Source of the DNA: DATGJX01 sp035279385
GTDB lineage: Bacteria; Vulcanimicrobiota; Vulcanimicrobiia; Vulcanimicrobiales; Vulcanimicrobiaceae
DNA length: 50,305 nt
Direction: 5' to 3'
Assembly: GCA_035279385.1 (NCBI GenBank)
Contig: DATEHZ010000107.1
Span: 1-50,305, forward strand
Positions 8,104 through 15,143 of this stretch are shown piece by piece (position 1 is the stretch's first letter; each line of letters starts with the position of its first letter). Position numbers and translations under genes: made by a program. The notes beneath the pieces are model-generated. The model searched no databases and had not been told where the DNA came from. It was given only the letters and a program-made list of their open reading frames with translations.

Positions 8104-8865
8104 ATGCAAGCAACGGCACAAAAACTCAAGCAGGCCAGGCAGTTCGCACGGGAGGCGGGCGTGACCGTGCGCACGCTGCACGTCTACGACCGTCTGGGGC
8201 TGCTCCCGCCTGCGGCTCGGAGCGACTCCGGCTATCGCCTCTACGGCGAGGCGGAGCTCGAGCGGCTCGAGCAGATTCTTGCGCTGCGCTTCGTCGGATT
8301 TCGACTCGAACACATCAAGGAGCTCTTGGCCGGTCCGAAATGGCCGCTGGTCGTGGCACTGCGCATGCAGCGTGAGATCATCGCGCAGCAAATGCGCAAA
8401 CTCGACGCAGCAACGCAAGCCATCGAACAGGCCGAATCCACGCTGATCGCCGACGAATCGGCGGACCGCTGGAAGGTGCTCTGCAACATCATCGAGGCAC
8501 TAAGAATGGAAAACGATTACAACTGGACGCAGAACTACTACAACGATGCGGCGCGCGAAAAACTCGAAGAGATGCGCAAGAACACGCCGCAGGAAGTGGT
8601 CGAGCAAGGCCAACGCGATTGGGCGGCGCTCATTGCCGAAGTCGAAGAAGCGGCATCGCGCAACGAAGATCCCGCGGGCGAGCACGCACAGGCGCTTGCG
8701 GGGCGCTGGCGCGGCCTGGTCGGTCAGTTCACCAAAGGCGACGCGGACGTCGCACAAGGCTTGAAAAACCTGTGGTCCGACCCGACCCACTGGCCGAAGG
8801 ACTTCAAACGGCCCTGGAGCGACGCCGCCGACGCGTGGATTAAACGCGCAATGAACTGCGGCTAA
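8104..8865 (+). CDS. MerR family regulator with C-terminal TipAS-like ligand-binding domain
   Basis: DNA-binding transcriptional activator of 253 residues. The winged HTH covers residues ~8-75 (FAREAGVTVRTLHVYDRLGLLPP, then SGYRLYGEAELERLEQILALRFVGFRLEHIKELL). A coiled-coil dimer helix follows (~80-120). The C-terminal ~130 residues (NDYNWTQNYYNDAAREKLEEMR...) resemble the TipAS globin-like domain that traps hydrophobic antibiotics in TipAL/Mta. GAGG at 8093-8096 is the RBS. The promoter upstream has the MerR arrangement. There is no transporter gene next door, so the target regulon beyond itself is not visible. Confidence 0.85.
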   Translation: MQATAQKLKQARQFAREAGVTVRTLHVYDRLGLLPPAARSDSGYRLYGEAELERLEQILALRFVGFRLEHIKELLAGPKWPLVVALRMQREIIAQQMRKLDAATQAIEQAESTLIADESADRWKVLCNIIEALRMENDYNWTQNYYNDAAREKLEEMRKNTPQEVVEQGQRDWAALIAEVEEAASRNEDPAGEHAQALAGRWRGLVGQFTKGDADVAQGLKNLWSDPTHWPKDFKRPWSDAADAWIKRAMNCG

Positions 8866-8870
8866 GCCCG

Positions 8871-8880
8871 CCCCCCCCCC
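8871..8880. repeat. Poly-C tract (10 nt)
   Basis: Ten consecutive C residues lie between the MerR gene stop and the first long repeat copy. Homopolymers of this length are slippage-prone and are also a possible assembly error spot. Confidence 0.7.
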
Positions 8881-9336
8881 TTCGTCATCCTGAGGTATCG
8901 AAGGACCCCCGAGCGTAGCGAGGGGCCTCGACAAGCTCGGCCGTGGTTCGATACCTCACCATGACGAGGTAATTCGATACCTCAACGGCGACAAGGTGTG
9001 CGATGCCGCCTTCGTCATCCTGAGGTATCGAAGGACCCCCGAGCGTAGCGAGGGGCCTCGACAAGCTCGGCCATGGTTCGATACCTCACCATGACGAGGT
9101 AATTCGATACCTCAACGGTGACGAGGTGGTGGTGCCTGAGCGTGAGGAGGTGTGCGGTGCCGCTTTCGTCATCCTGAGGTATCGAAGGACCCCCGAGCGT
9201 AGCGAGGGGCCTCGACAAGCTCGGCGGTGGTTCGATGCCTCACCATGACGAGGTGGTTCGATGCCTCACCATGACGAGGTGGTTCGATACCTCACCATGA
9301 CGAGGTGGTTCGATACCTCACCATGACGAGGGGTCG
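8881..9336. repeat. Intergenic array of ~130-bp repeat units with inverted termini plus a 26-bp tandem repeat
   Basis: This fills the gap between the MerR gene and korB; no gene is seen. Three copies start with TTCGTCATCCTGAGGTATCG at 8881, 9011 and 9165. Each has a GC-rich core with CCGAGC...GCTCGG complementarity, followed by TTCGATACCTCACCATGACG, which is nearly the reverse complement of the unit start. Each copy can therefore fold into a long hairpin. The right end continues as four 26-bp repeats beginning with TTCGAT(G/A)CCTCACC at 9231, 9257, 9283 and 9309. Similar 'CGTCATCCTGAG' sequences occur as dispersed repeats in many bacteria; their role is not established. A MITE-like or REP-like origin is inference. 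Confidence 0.85.
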
Positions 9337-9338
9337 AG

Positions 9339-10355
9339 TTAGGTGGACATCAGTTGCGCCCAGTCGGCGCGGCTGATGCGTAGGTCGTCCTCGGTTAGGT
9401 GCGCGAGCGGTTTTTGCGGAAGCCGCTCGCGTTCGCATAGGTCACGCGACGAGGTGTCGACGTAGAGCAATCCCGTGACGAGTTCGCCGCGTTCGCGTGC
9501 CTCGTGCATCGTGCGCAGCGCTCCGATGCGATCGGAGGCGTCGTAGTCGCGGTCGAGTTTGCGCAGCAGCACGCGATCGCCGTTGTCGAACTGGATCTCC
9601 TGCACCGTCCCGGGCTCGTAATCCACGGTGATCTCCTGGCTGCCGAGGATGAAGTCCGGCGTGTGCAGCACCGCGTGATGCTCTTTGACGTAATTGTAAC
9701 TCTTCGTCGAGCCTTCGTGATCGTTGAACGTCACGCACGGGCTGATCACGTCGAGCACCGCGATGCCGCGGTGCGAGAACGCCGCCTGCAGCAGCGGAAT
9801 CAGTTGTTTGCCGTCGCCGGAGAACGAACGGGCCACGAACGTTGCGCCGAGTTCCACCGCAAGCCCGCACACGTCGATCGTCTCGAATTCGTTGACTTGG
9901 CCTTTTTTGAGCACGGAGCCGCGATCGGCGGTTGCCGAAAACTGCCCTTTCGTGAGCCCGTAGCAGCCGTTGTCCTCGATGATGTACGTCGCGTCGACGT
10001 TGCGCCGGATCATGTGGCAATATTGCCCCAGGCCGATGCTCGCCGTATCGCCGTCACCGCTGATGCCCAGCACCATGAGTTCGCGGTTCGCGAGTTTTGC
10101 GCCGGTTGCCAGCGAGGGCATGCGGCCGTGCACGCCGTTGAAGCCGTGCGCGCGTTCCACGAAGTACGCCGGCGTCTTCGAGGAGCAGCCGATGCCGCTC
10201 ATCTTCGCCAGTTTGTACGGATCGACGCCGTACTCGTAGAGCGCTTTGATCAGGTTGTTCGTAATCGAGTTGTGTCCGCAGCCGGCGCACAGCGTGCTGG
10301 GCGAGCCCTTGTAGACGTCGCGCGGAAGGCCGAGAACGTTCACGTTGGTGTTCAT
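9339..10355 (-). CDS. korB: 2-oxoacid:ferredoxin oxidoreductase, beta subunit
   Basis: Thiamine-diphosphate subunit of 2-oxoglutarate (or related 2-oxoacid):ferredoxin oxidoreductase, which interconverts 2-oxoacid + CoA and acyl-CoA + CO2 + reduced ferredoxin. The 338 residues have LCAGCGHNSITN near the N-terminus, MSGIGCSSKTP, the TPP/Mg motif GDGDTASIGLGQ, and EDNGCYGLTKGQFS. Cysteines at CAGC and GC fit the [4Fe-4S] ligands of two-subunit KorAB enzymes. The ATG directly follows the korA stop (TAAATG), so the subunits are cotranslated. The gene ends at the repeat array. The exact substrate (2-oxoglutarate versus other 2-oxoacid) cannot be decided by sequence alone. Confidence 0.88.
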   Translation of the reverse strand: MNTNVNVLGLPRDVYKGSPSTLCAGCGHNSITNNLIKALYEYGVDPYKLAKMSGIGCSSKTPAYFVERAHGFNGVHGRMPSLATGAKLANRELMVLGISGDGDTASIGLGQYCHMIRRNVDATYIIEDNGCYGLTKGQFSATADRGSVLKKGQVNEFETIDVCGLAVELGATFVARSFSGDGKQLIPLLQAAFSHRGIAVLDVISPCVTFNDHEGSTKSYNYVKEHHAVLHTPDFILGSQEITVDYEPGTVQEIQFDNGDRVLLRKLDRDYDASDRIGALRTMHEARERGELVTGLLYVDTSSRDLCERERLPQKPLAHLTEDDLRISRADWAQLMST

Positions 10356-12158
10356 TTATGCAAGTACCGGTTTTTCTGCGGCGAGCAGCGGCTCTGTAAC
10401 GGCAGCCGCATCGATCGGCACGCCGTTGTAGTGACGGATGGAGTGCATTCGCTCCAGCAAATGCGCGGGCAGTTCGGTGCGCAGCAGCCCGTACAGCTGG
10501 CCGTCGCGGTTCTGCTCAACGACGTACACGCGCTCGTGGCGCTCGACGAACGCCTCGACGTCGCGCGTGAACGGCAGCGCGCGCACGCGCAGATAATCCG
10601 TTTCCAAACCGTCTTCGCGCAGACGATCCCGCGCTTCGGCGACCGCATGATGCGTCGTCCCGTACGCAATAATGCCGACGGCGCTCCCCGGCTCGTCCGC
10701 GACCGCTGCAGGCACGTATGCGCGCGCCGTGTCGTGCTTGCGCGCGAGACGATCGAGATTCCCCCGGTAGACGTCGGGGTTTTCGGAATAGTTTGCCTGC
10801 TCGTCGTGACCGGAGCCGCGCGTGAAGTACCCCGCGAGCGGATGCTCCGTGCCGGGGAGCGTGCGGTACGGAATACCGTCGCCTTCAACGTCGCGATAGC
10901 GGCCCCAGGATTGTACTTCCTCGAGTTTTGCCGCGTCGAGCACTCTGCCGCGGTCGAAGGGTTTGCCCGGATACTCGAGGGGCCTGGTCATCCACAAATT
11001 CATGCCGAGATCGAGATCGCTCAGCACGAACACCGGCGTTTGGAAACGGTCGGCCAAGTCGAACGCCTGCATCGAAAATTCATACGCTTCGTCGACCGTG
11101 CCCGGCAGCAGCACGATGTGCTTGGTGTCGCCGTGCGAGAGCGTGTACGCAAACGCGACGTCGCCTTGAAGCGTGCGCGTCGGCAAGCCGGTCGACGGCC
11201 CCGCGCGCTGCACGTCGAAAATCACGCCCGGCAGTTCCGCGTAATAGCCGAGTCCCGCGAACTCCGCCATCAGTGAAAGTCCGGGTCCGGAGGTCGAGGT
11301 CATCGCGCGCGCGCCGGCCCACGTAGCCCCGAAGACCATACCGATGGCCGCGAGTTCGTCTTCGGCTTGTATGATCGCGGCTTTGCGTTCGCCGGTTTCC
11401 TTGTCGACGCGGAAGCGATCGCAATAGCTGATGAACGATTCGCAGAGCGAGGACGACGGCGTGATCGGATACCACGCGACGACGGTGCAGCCGCCCATGA
11501 CGCAGCCGAGCGCGGCCGCGTTGTTGCCGTCCATCAGCATCAAGCCTTCGGTCTTGCCGGTCATCGTCTGCAAGCGATAGAGATCGCTCTTCGTCAGATT
11601 GCTCGCAGCGAAGTCGATGCCCAGACGCACGGCGTTCATGTTCGTGTCCACCGCCGCGGGCTTGCGCTTGAACTGCGCGCGCAGCGCGGCCTCGATCGTC
11701 TCGGCTTCGATGCCGAGCAGATGCGCGAGCACGCCGACGTAAATCATGTTTGTGAGGTACTTGCGCAAGCCGCCGTCGCTCACGTGCTCTTTCGCAAGCT
11801 TCGCGAACGGCACGGCGTAATACGTCACGTCTTCGCGCGCCGCCGCGCCGATAACGGCGTAGGATGCCTCGTGAATAACGACACCGCCGGAGCGCACGCC
11901 CGCCACGTCGGCATGCCACGTCGCCGGGTTGAGCGCGATCAGAATGTCGATCTCGCGGCTGCGGCACTGGTAGCCTTGCGGGCTGACCCGCACGTCGAAC
12001 CACGTGGGCAGGCCTTCGATGTTCGAGGGAAAGACGTTTTTCGGCGCGACCGGGATCCCCATGCGGAAGATCGCGTTGGTCAAAACCAGGTTCGCGGATT
12101 GGCTTCCCGAGCCGTTGACCGTGGCCGCGCGGATAGTGAGATCGTTCGCGGTGTTCAC
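10356..12158 (-). CDS. korA: 2-oxoacid:ferredoxin oxidoreductase, fused gamma-alpha subunit
   Basis: Partner of KorB; 600 residues. The N-terminal ~190 residues form the gamma domain (GSGSQSANLVLTNAIFRMG, ALNPATWHADV). The remainder is the alpha pyrimidine-binding domain with GNNAAALGCVMGGCTVVAWYP, YPITPSSSLCESF, TSTSGPGLSLMAEFAGLGYYAE and QRAGPSTGLPTRTLQGD. The fused gamma-alpha arrangement is normal for KorA. The start is GTG at 12158, one base after the stop of the carbonic-anhydrase-like gene; no strong RBS is visible, so translation probably depends on coupling. Together with KorB it could run in the oxidative or reductive TCA direction; a CO2-related neighbour is suggestive only. Confidence 0.88.
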   Translation of the reverse strand: MNTANDLTIRAATVNGSGSQSANLVLTNAIFRMGIPVAPKNVFPSNIEGLPTWFDVRVSPQGYQCRSREIDILIALNPATWHADVAGVRSGGVVIHEASYAVIGAAAREDVTYYAVPFAKLAKEHVSDGGLRKYLTNMIYVGVLAHLLGIEAETIEAALRAQFKRKPAAVDTNMNAVRLGIDFAASNLTKSDLYRLQTMTGKTEGLMLMDGNNAAALGCVMGGCTVVAWYPITPSSSLCESFISYCDRFRVDKETGERKAAIIQAEDELAAIGMVFGATWAGARAMTSTSGPGLSLMAEFAGLGYYAELPGVIFDVQRAGPSTGLPTRTLQGDVAFAYTLSHGDTKHIVLLPGTVDEAYEFSMQAFDLADRFQTPVFVLSDLDLGMNLWMTRPLEYPGKPFDRGRVLDAAKLEEVQSWGRYRDVEGDGIPYRTLPGTEHPLAGYFTRGSGHDEQANYSENPDVYRGNLDRLARKHDTARAYVPAAVADEPGSAVGIIAYGTTHHAVAEARDRLREDGLETDYLRVRALPFTRDVEAFVERHERVYVVEQNRDGQLYGLLRTELPAHLLERMHSIRHYNGVPIDAAAVTEPLLAAEKPVLA

Positions 12159-12159
12159 G

Positions 12160-12687
12160 CTAAGGTATTCGGGAACCGACGCCTTCTTTCATGTATGAGC
12201 GCGAGAGCGCGACGTACTCGCCGGCGCTGATGTCGATCCAGCGTGCAGCCTCGCCGTCGATCGGCTTTTTGACTTTTGCGGGGGCTCCGGCGGCCAGCAC
12301 GCCCGGGGGTATCTTCGCGTTTTCGCCCACGACGCTGCCGGCTGCGATGAGCGAGCGCTCACCCACGACCGCGCCGCCCAGGATCACGGCGTTACTGCCT
12401 ATTAAGGCAGACTGCTCGATGCGGCAATCTTCCATGACCGCGCAGTGGCCGACGGTCACGTCGTCTCCGAGAATCGTCTGACCGTGCTCGCTCACGTGCA
12501 GGACGCAGTTGTCCTGAACCGACGTGCGCGCGCCGACGCGGATGGGGCCGTTGTCGCCTCGAAGCACGGCGCCGAACCAGATGCTCGATTCCTCGCCCAC
12601 CTCGACGTCCCCGATGAGCACGGCGGTCGGTGCGACGAACGCCGAGGGGTGCACGCGCGGGCGTTTCCCGCGGTATTCAATGATCAT
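12160..12687 (-). CDS. Gamma-carbonic anhydrase-like hexapeptide-repeat protein
   Basis: A 175-residue left-handed beta-helix protein of the YrdA/PaaY/CaiE family. Hexapeptide repeats run from ~15 to 140 (VAPTAVLIGDVEVGEESS..., IGSNAVILGGAVVGERS). The active-site region contains LRGD (R43, D45), His64 in NCVLH and His81 in VGHCAV. The third zinc histidine expected five residues after His81 is Glu86 (VGHCAVMEDC), so classical carbonic anhydrase activity is doubtful. ATG at 12687 is preceded by AGAGGGAG; longer upstream frames lack support. It leads an operon with korA (1 nt gap) and korB, which suggests a role near CO2/bicarbonate or acyl-CoA chemistry. That role is inference. Confidence 0.85.
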   Translation of the reverse strand: MIIEYRGKRPRVHPSAFVAPTAVLIGDVEVGEESSIWFGAVLRGDNGPIRVGARTSVQDNCVLHVSEHGQTILGDDVTVGHCAVMEDCRIEQSALIGSNAVILGGAVVGERSLIAAGSVVGENAKIPPGVLAAGAPAKVKKPIDGEAARWIDISAGEYVALSRSYMKEGVGSRIP

Positions 12688-12717
12688 ACTCCCTCTCCCA
12701 AGAACGCCCCAGTTCGT

Positions 12718-12972
12718 ATGCATCGACATAACACCCCGCTGCGCGGCGTCAAGGCCACGCCCAGACCGAAGGAAGGCGACCCGAACTATACTGCGGTCAA
12801 TTATGCGTACGCCGGCAAGACCGGCCACATTCACGAAGTCGTAACCGTCGGCGGACGAGAGCTCGCGAAGGTCGGCTTCGACGACCGCAAGATCGTGTAT
12901 TACTACATGGACGATCTCGAACTGGATCGTTCGGCGAAACGCGGGACCTTTCACGACAACGACGCAAAATGA
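12718..12972 (+). CDS. Small SH3/KOW-like hypothetical protein
   Basis: An 84-residue acidic/basic mixed protein. The centre (VNYAYAGKTGHIHEVVTVGGRELAKVGF, then KIVYYYMDDLEL) reads as a small beta-barrel with a KOW-like GKTGHIHEV turn, of the kind found in nucleic-acid-binding SH3-like domains. No signal or membrane segment. It is divergent from the carbonic-anhydrase-like gene with only 30 bp between start codons and no obvious RBS, so it may be leaderless or start slightly downstream. The function is unknown. Confidence 0.6.
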   Translation: MHRHNTPLRGVKATPRPKEGDPNYTAVNYAYAGKTGHIHEVVTVGGRELAKVGFDDRKIVYYYMDDLELDRSAKRGTFHDNDAK

Positions 12973-12980
12973 ACGACGCT

Positions 12981-13002
12981 GGCGCGTCACGTACCTGACG
13001 CC
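12981..13002 (+). terminator. Hairpin after the KOW-like gene, possible terminator
   Basis: GGCG(CG)TCA at 12981-12989 pairs with TGACGCC at 12996-13002, leaving a 2-nt bulge. It begins 9 nt after the stop codon. The downstream U tract is poor, so confidence is low. Confidence 0.3.
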
Positions 13003-13094
13003 CTAAGGCCATCTTTACGGAATCTTTGCCGATCGCGCCTTGAAGTTGAGTAGTTCGGCCTATAGTTTGCGCTCGCTTGGCCGTCTAGCAGCGG

Positions 13095-13100
13095 TATAAT
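13095..13100 (+). promoter_or_regulatory. Consensus -10 box upstream of the lipoprotein pair
   Basis: A perfect TATAAT lies ~83 nt before the first DUF4382-like lipoprotein gene. The -35 position (around 13072-13077) does not match TTGACA, so an activator or extended contacts may be needed. The A/T-rich stretch after it (taaagcgctaacaaaattt) fits a transcription start and leader. Confidence 0.45.
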
Positions 13101-13182
13101 TACATCAGCGTAAAGCGCTAACAAAATTTGGGGCGCGCCACGGATCGGCGCGAGGGGAGAGGCCACAGTGCGGGAGTGCCTT

Positions 13183-14127
13183 ATGAGGGCCGCTGTTTTC
13201 CTATTGGGTTTAAGTCTGGCTGCGTGTTCCACGCAGGGGACATTAGGCGTGCCGGCAACCCCGGGCGGCTCACCCATGCGTCTGCCGATGGAGACGTACG
13301 GCGGCACGAACGCCGTTACAACCACGCTCGCGGATTCATCGCCCGTGCTCAATGGTAAAACCGTTGTGCATTGTTATATCGGTGTGGATGAGATCGATGC
13401 CGTCGCCGGAGGCGTCAACTATGCAATCGCGAGGTTCGGCTCTCCGTACGTCCTCGATCTGCTGCAGTATCAGAACGGCAGCGAACTTCCGATGGGGCAA
13501 GCCGTGCTCCCCGCGCAAAGTTATTCGCAATACCGGCTGGTGCTTAACGCTGCAAGCACGCAGATCGTCTTCTCCGACGGTACGAGTTTGCCGGTATCGT
13601 TCAAAACAAACAGCGGTTCGCAAAGCAGCGCGAACGCCGCGAATCAGACGAACGCGACGAATGACCCGACTATTCCGGGCGCGATCGACGTAACGGTCAA
13701 CGCTCCGTTTACCGTTGACGCAAGCGCCGGAGCATCGGTGGCCGCCGACTTCAACGTCCTCGAGTCGCTTACGGTAAACAACAACAACGTTTTCGTACGT
13801 CCCTCCATGTTCGTTGCGAACCACGAGGGGCAGCTCCGAGGGCAGGTTCTGAATACCGGCGGTTCAGCCGTGCAGAACGCGGTCGTGGTCGCGACCGCGT
13901 CTAGCGGGGTCGTTTCCAACAGCGCGGCGACCGACGCCAACGGCAATTTCAATCTGCACGCACTCCCGGCGGGCACGTATCAACTCACCATCTTCAACGC
14001 TTATACAACCGCCGCCGGCCAAAACGTGTCGGCGTCGGGCCAAAGCGCAACAGCGGCATCGGTGAACGGTCCAACGATTACCGTCACCGCCGGCGGATCC
14101 GTATCTATCGGAATCCTGAACGATTAG
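13183..14127 (+). CDS. DUF4382-like lipoprotein with C-terminal carboxypeptidase-regulatory/Ig-like module (copy 1)
   Basis: Exported lipoprotein, 314 residues. MRAAVFLLGLSLAAC is a short signal with lipobox LAAC. Residues ~30-210 form a DUF4382-like domain: ALNGKT/VLNGKT, YIGVDEIDAV, LDLLQYQNGSELPMG, SYSQYRLVLN, ADFNVLESL and FVRPSMFV. The C-terminal ~90 residues form a carboxypeptidase-regulatory-like fold (LRGQVLNTGGSAVQNAVVVATA...TDANGNFNLHALPAGTYQL). GGGAG at 13172-13176 serves the ATG at 13183. An alternative GTG at 13168 would add five residues. A paralogue follows 22 nt downstream. It probably binds a ligand or matrix at the cell surface; the function is not known. Confidence 0.75.
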   Translation: MRAAVFLLGLSLAACSTQGTLGVPATPGGSPMRLPMETYGGTNAVTTTLADSSPVLNGKTVVHCYIGVDEIDAVAGGVNYAIARFGSPYVLDLLQYQNGSELPMGQAVLPAQSYSQYRLVLNAASTQIVFSDGTSLPVSFKTNSGSQSSANAANQTNATNDPTIPGAIDVTVNAPFTVDASAGASVAADFNVLESLTVNNNNVFVRPSMFVANHEGQLRGQVLNTGGSAVQNAVVVATASSGVVSNSAATDANGNFNLHALPAGTYQLTIFNAYTTAAGQNVSASGQSATAASVNGPTITVTAGGSVSIGILND

Positions 14128-14149
14128 CAGCGGCAAGGAGACGAAAACC

Positions 14150-15112
14150 ATGAAGCGTATAGCCCATCGCATTTGCGCTCTTGTCCTCGCATTCGGAATA
14201 AGCGCATGCTCCGGAAACGCCGGCCAGAGCGTCACGCCGCCCGGCGGCGGCACCCTCAAGCCGATGGACACCTACGGCGGTACGAATCTGTTGAGCGGCC
14301 TCCTAAATGTATCGCTGCTGGACGCTTCTCCGGCGTTGAACGGCAAGACGGTTTCGCACCTGTACATCGGCGTCGACGAAATCGACGCGATCGCGAACGG
14401 CACGACGTATCCCGTCGCGCAATTCGGATCTCCGTACGTGCTCGATCTGCTGCAGTATCAGAACGGCAGCTCGCTGCCGATGGGGCAAGTCTCCGTTCCC
14501 GCGCAGAGCTACTCGCAGGTGCGCCTGGTGTTGAATGTCGCAAGCACGCAGATTGCCTTTGCCGACGGCAGCACCATGCCGGTTTCGTTCAAGACCACGA
14601 GTTCGCAAAGCAGCGCGCACGCCGCAAGCCAAACAAGCACGAGCACCGACCCGAACATCGCCGGCGCCGTGGACGTTACGATCGCCTCGCCGTTCAGTGT
14701 AGGATCCGGGTCGTCGGCCTCACTGGCGGCGGACTTCAACGTTCTTGAGTCACTCTCGGCAAATAGCAGCACAATCTTCATACGTCCGTCGATGTTCGTT
14801 GCCAACGGCGCGGGCCAGGTGAGCGGTACCGTGGCGAATCAAAGCGGCGTGCCGGTCCAAAACGCGGTCGTCGCGGCGATCGGTGCAAACGGCGCGGTCG
14901 GAAACACCTCCGCGACGGATGCCAACGGGAATTTCAACCTGCATGCGCTTGCGGCGGGCACGTATCAGCTCGTCATCTACAACAGTTATGAGAACGCCGC
15001 CGGCCAAACGATGTCGGCAACGGGGCAAAGCTCTACCGCGGCGTCGCTGAACGGACCGACCATCAGTATCACGGCCGGCGGTTCGCTGTCCGCTGGAACC
15101 CTCAACGACTAG
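14150..15112 (+). CDS. DUF4382-like lipoprotein (copy 2, tandem paralogue)
   Basis: 320 residues with the same architecture as the preceding gene. Signal MKRIAHRICALVLAFGISAC carries lipobox ISAC. The DUF4382-like core has YIGVDEIDAIANG, LDLLQYQNGSSLPMG and SYSQVRLVLN. The C-terminal regulatory-like fold is TDANGNFNLHALAAGTYQL. The two copies share long identical stretches at protein and DNA level, so this is a tandem duplication. The most different part is the Ser/Thr/Asn-rich stretch around 150-175 and an insert LLSGLLNVSLL near residue 45. CAAGGAG-type RBS at 14133-14139. It is followed 31 nt later by the TPR-LuxR gene, so one transcript is plausible. Confidence 0.75.
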   Translation: MKRIAHRICALVLAFGISACSGNAGQSVTPPGGGTLKPMDTYGGTNLLSGLLNVSLLDASPALNGKTVSHLYIGVDEIDAIANGTTYPVAQFGSPYVLDLLQYQNGSSLPMGQVSVPAQSYSQVRLVLNVASTQIAFADGSTMPVSFKTTSSQSSAHAASQTSTSTDPNIAGAVDVTIASPFSVGSGSSASLAADFNVLESLSANSSTIFIRPSMFVANGAGQVSGTVANQSGVPVQNAVVAAIGANGAVGNTSATDANGNFNLHALAAGTYQLVIYNSYENAAGQTMSATGQSSTAASLNGPTISITAGGSLSAGTLND

Positions 15113-15143
15113 AAGCTGAATTGCTCGAGTACAGAGGGATTGC

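Noticed and set aside
8881..9336. CRISPR array
   Set aside because: The repeats are long, unevenly spaced and inverted within units; the 26-bp repeats are contiguous with no variable spacers, and there are no cas genes.
9504..11276. 590-codon open frame on the plus strand opposite korA/korB
   Set aside because: It is antisense to two well-supported genes and has Arg/His/Ala-rich, low-complexity composition without motifs. Long antisense frames are usual in GC-rich DNA.
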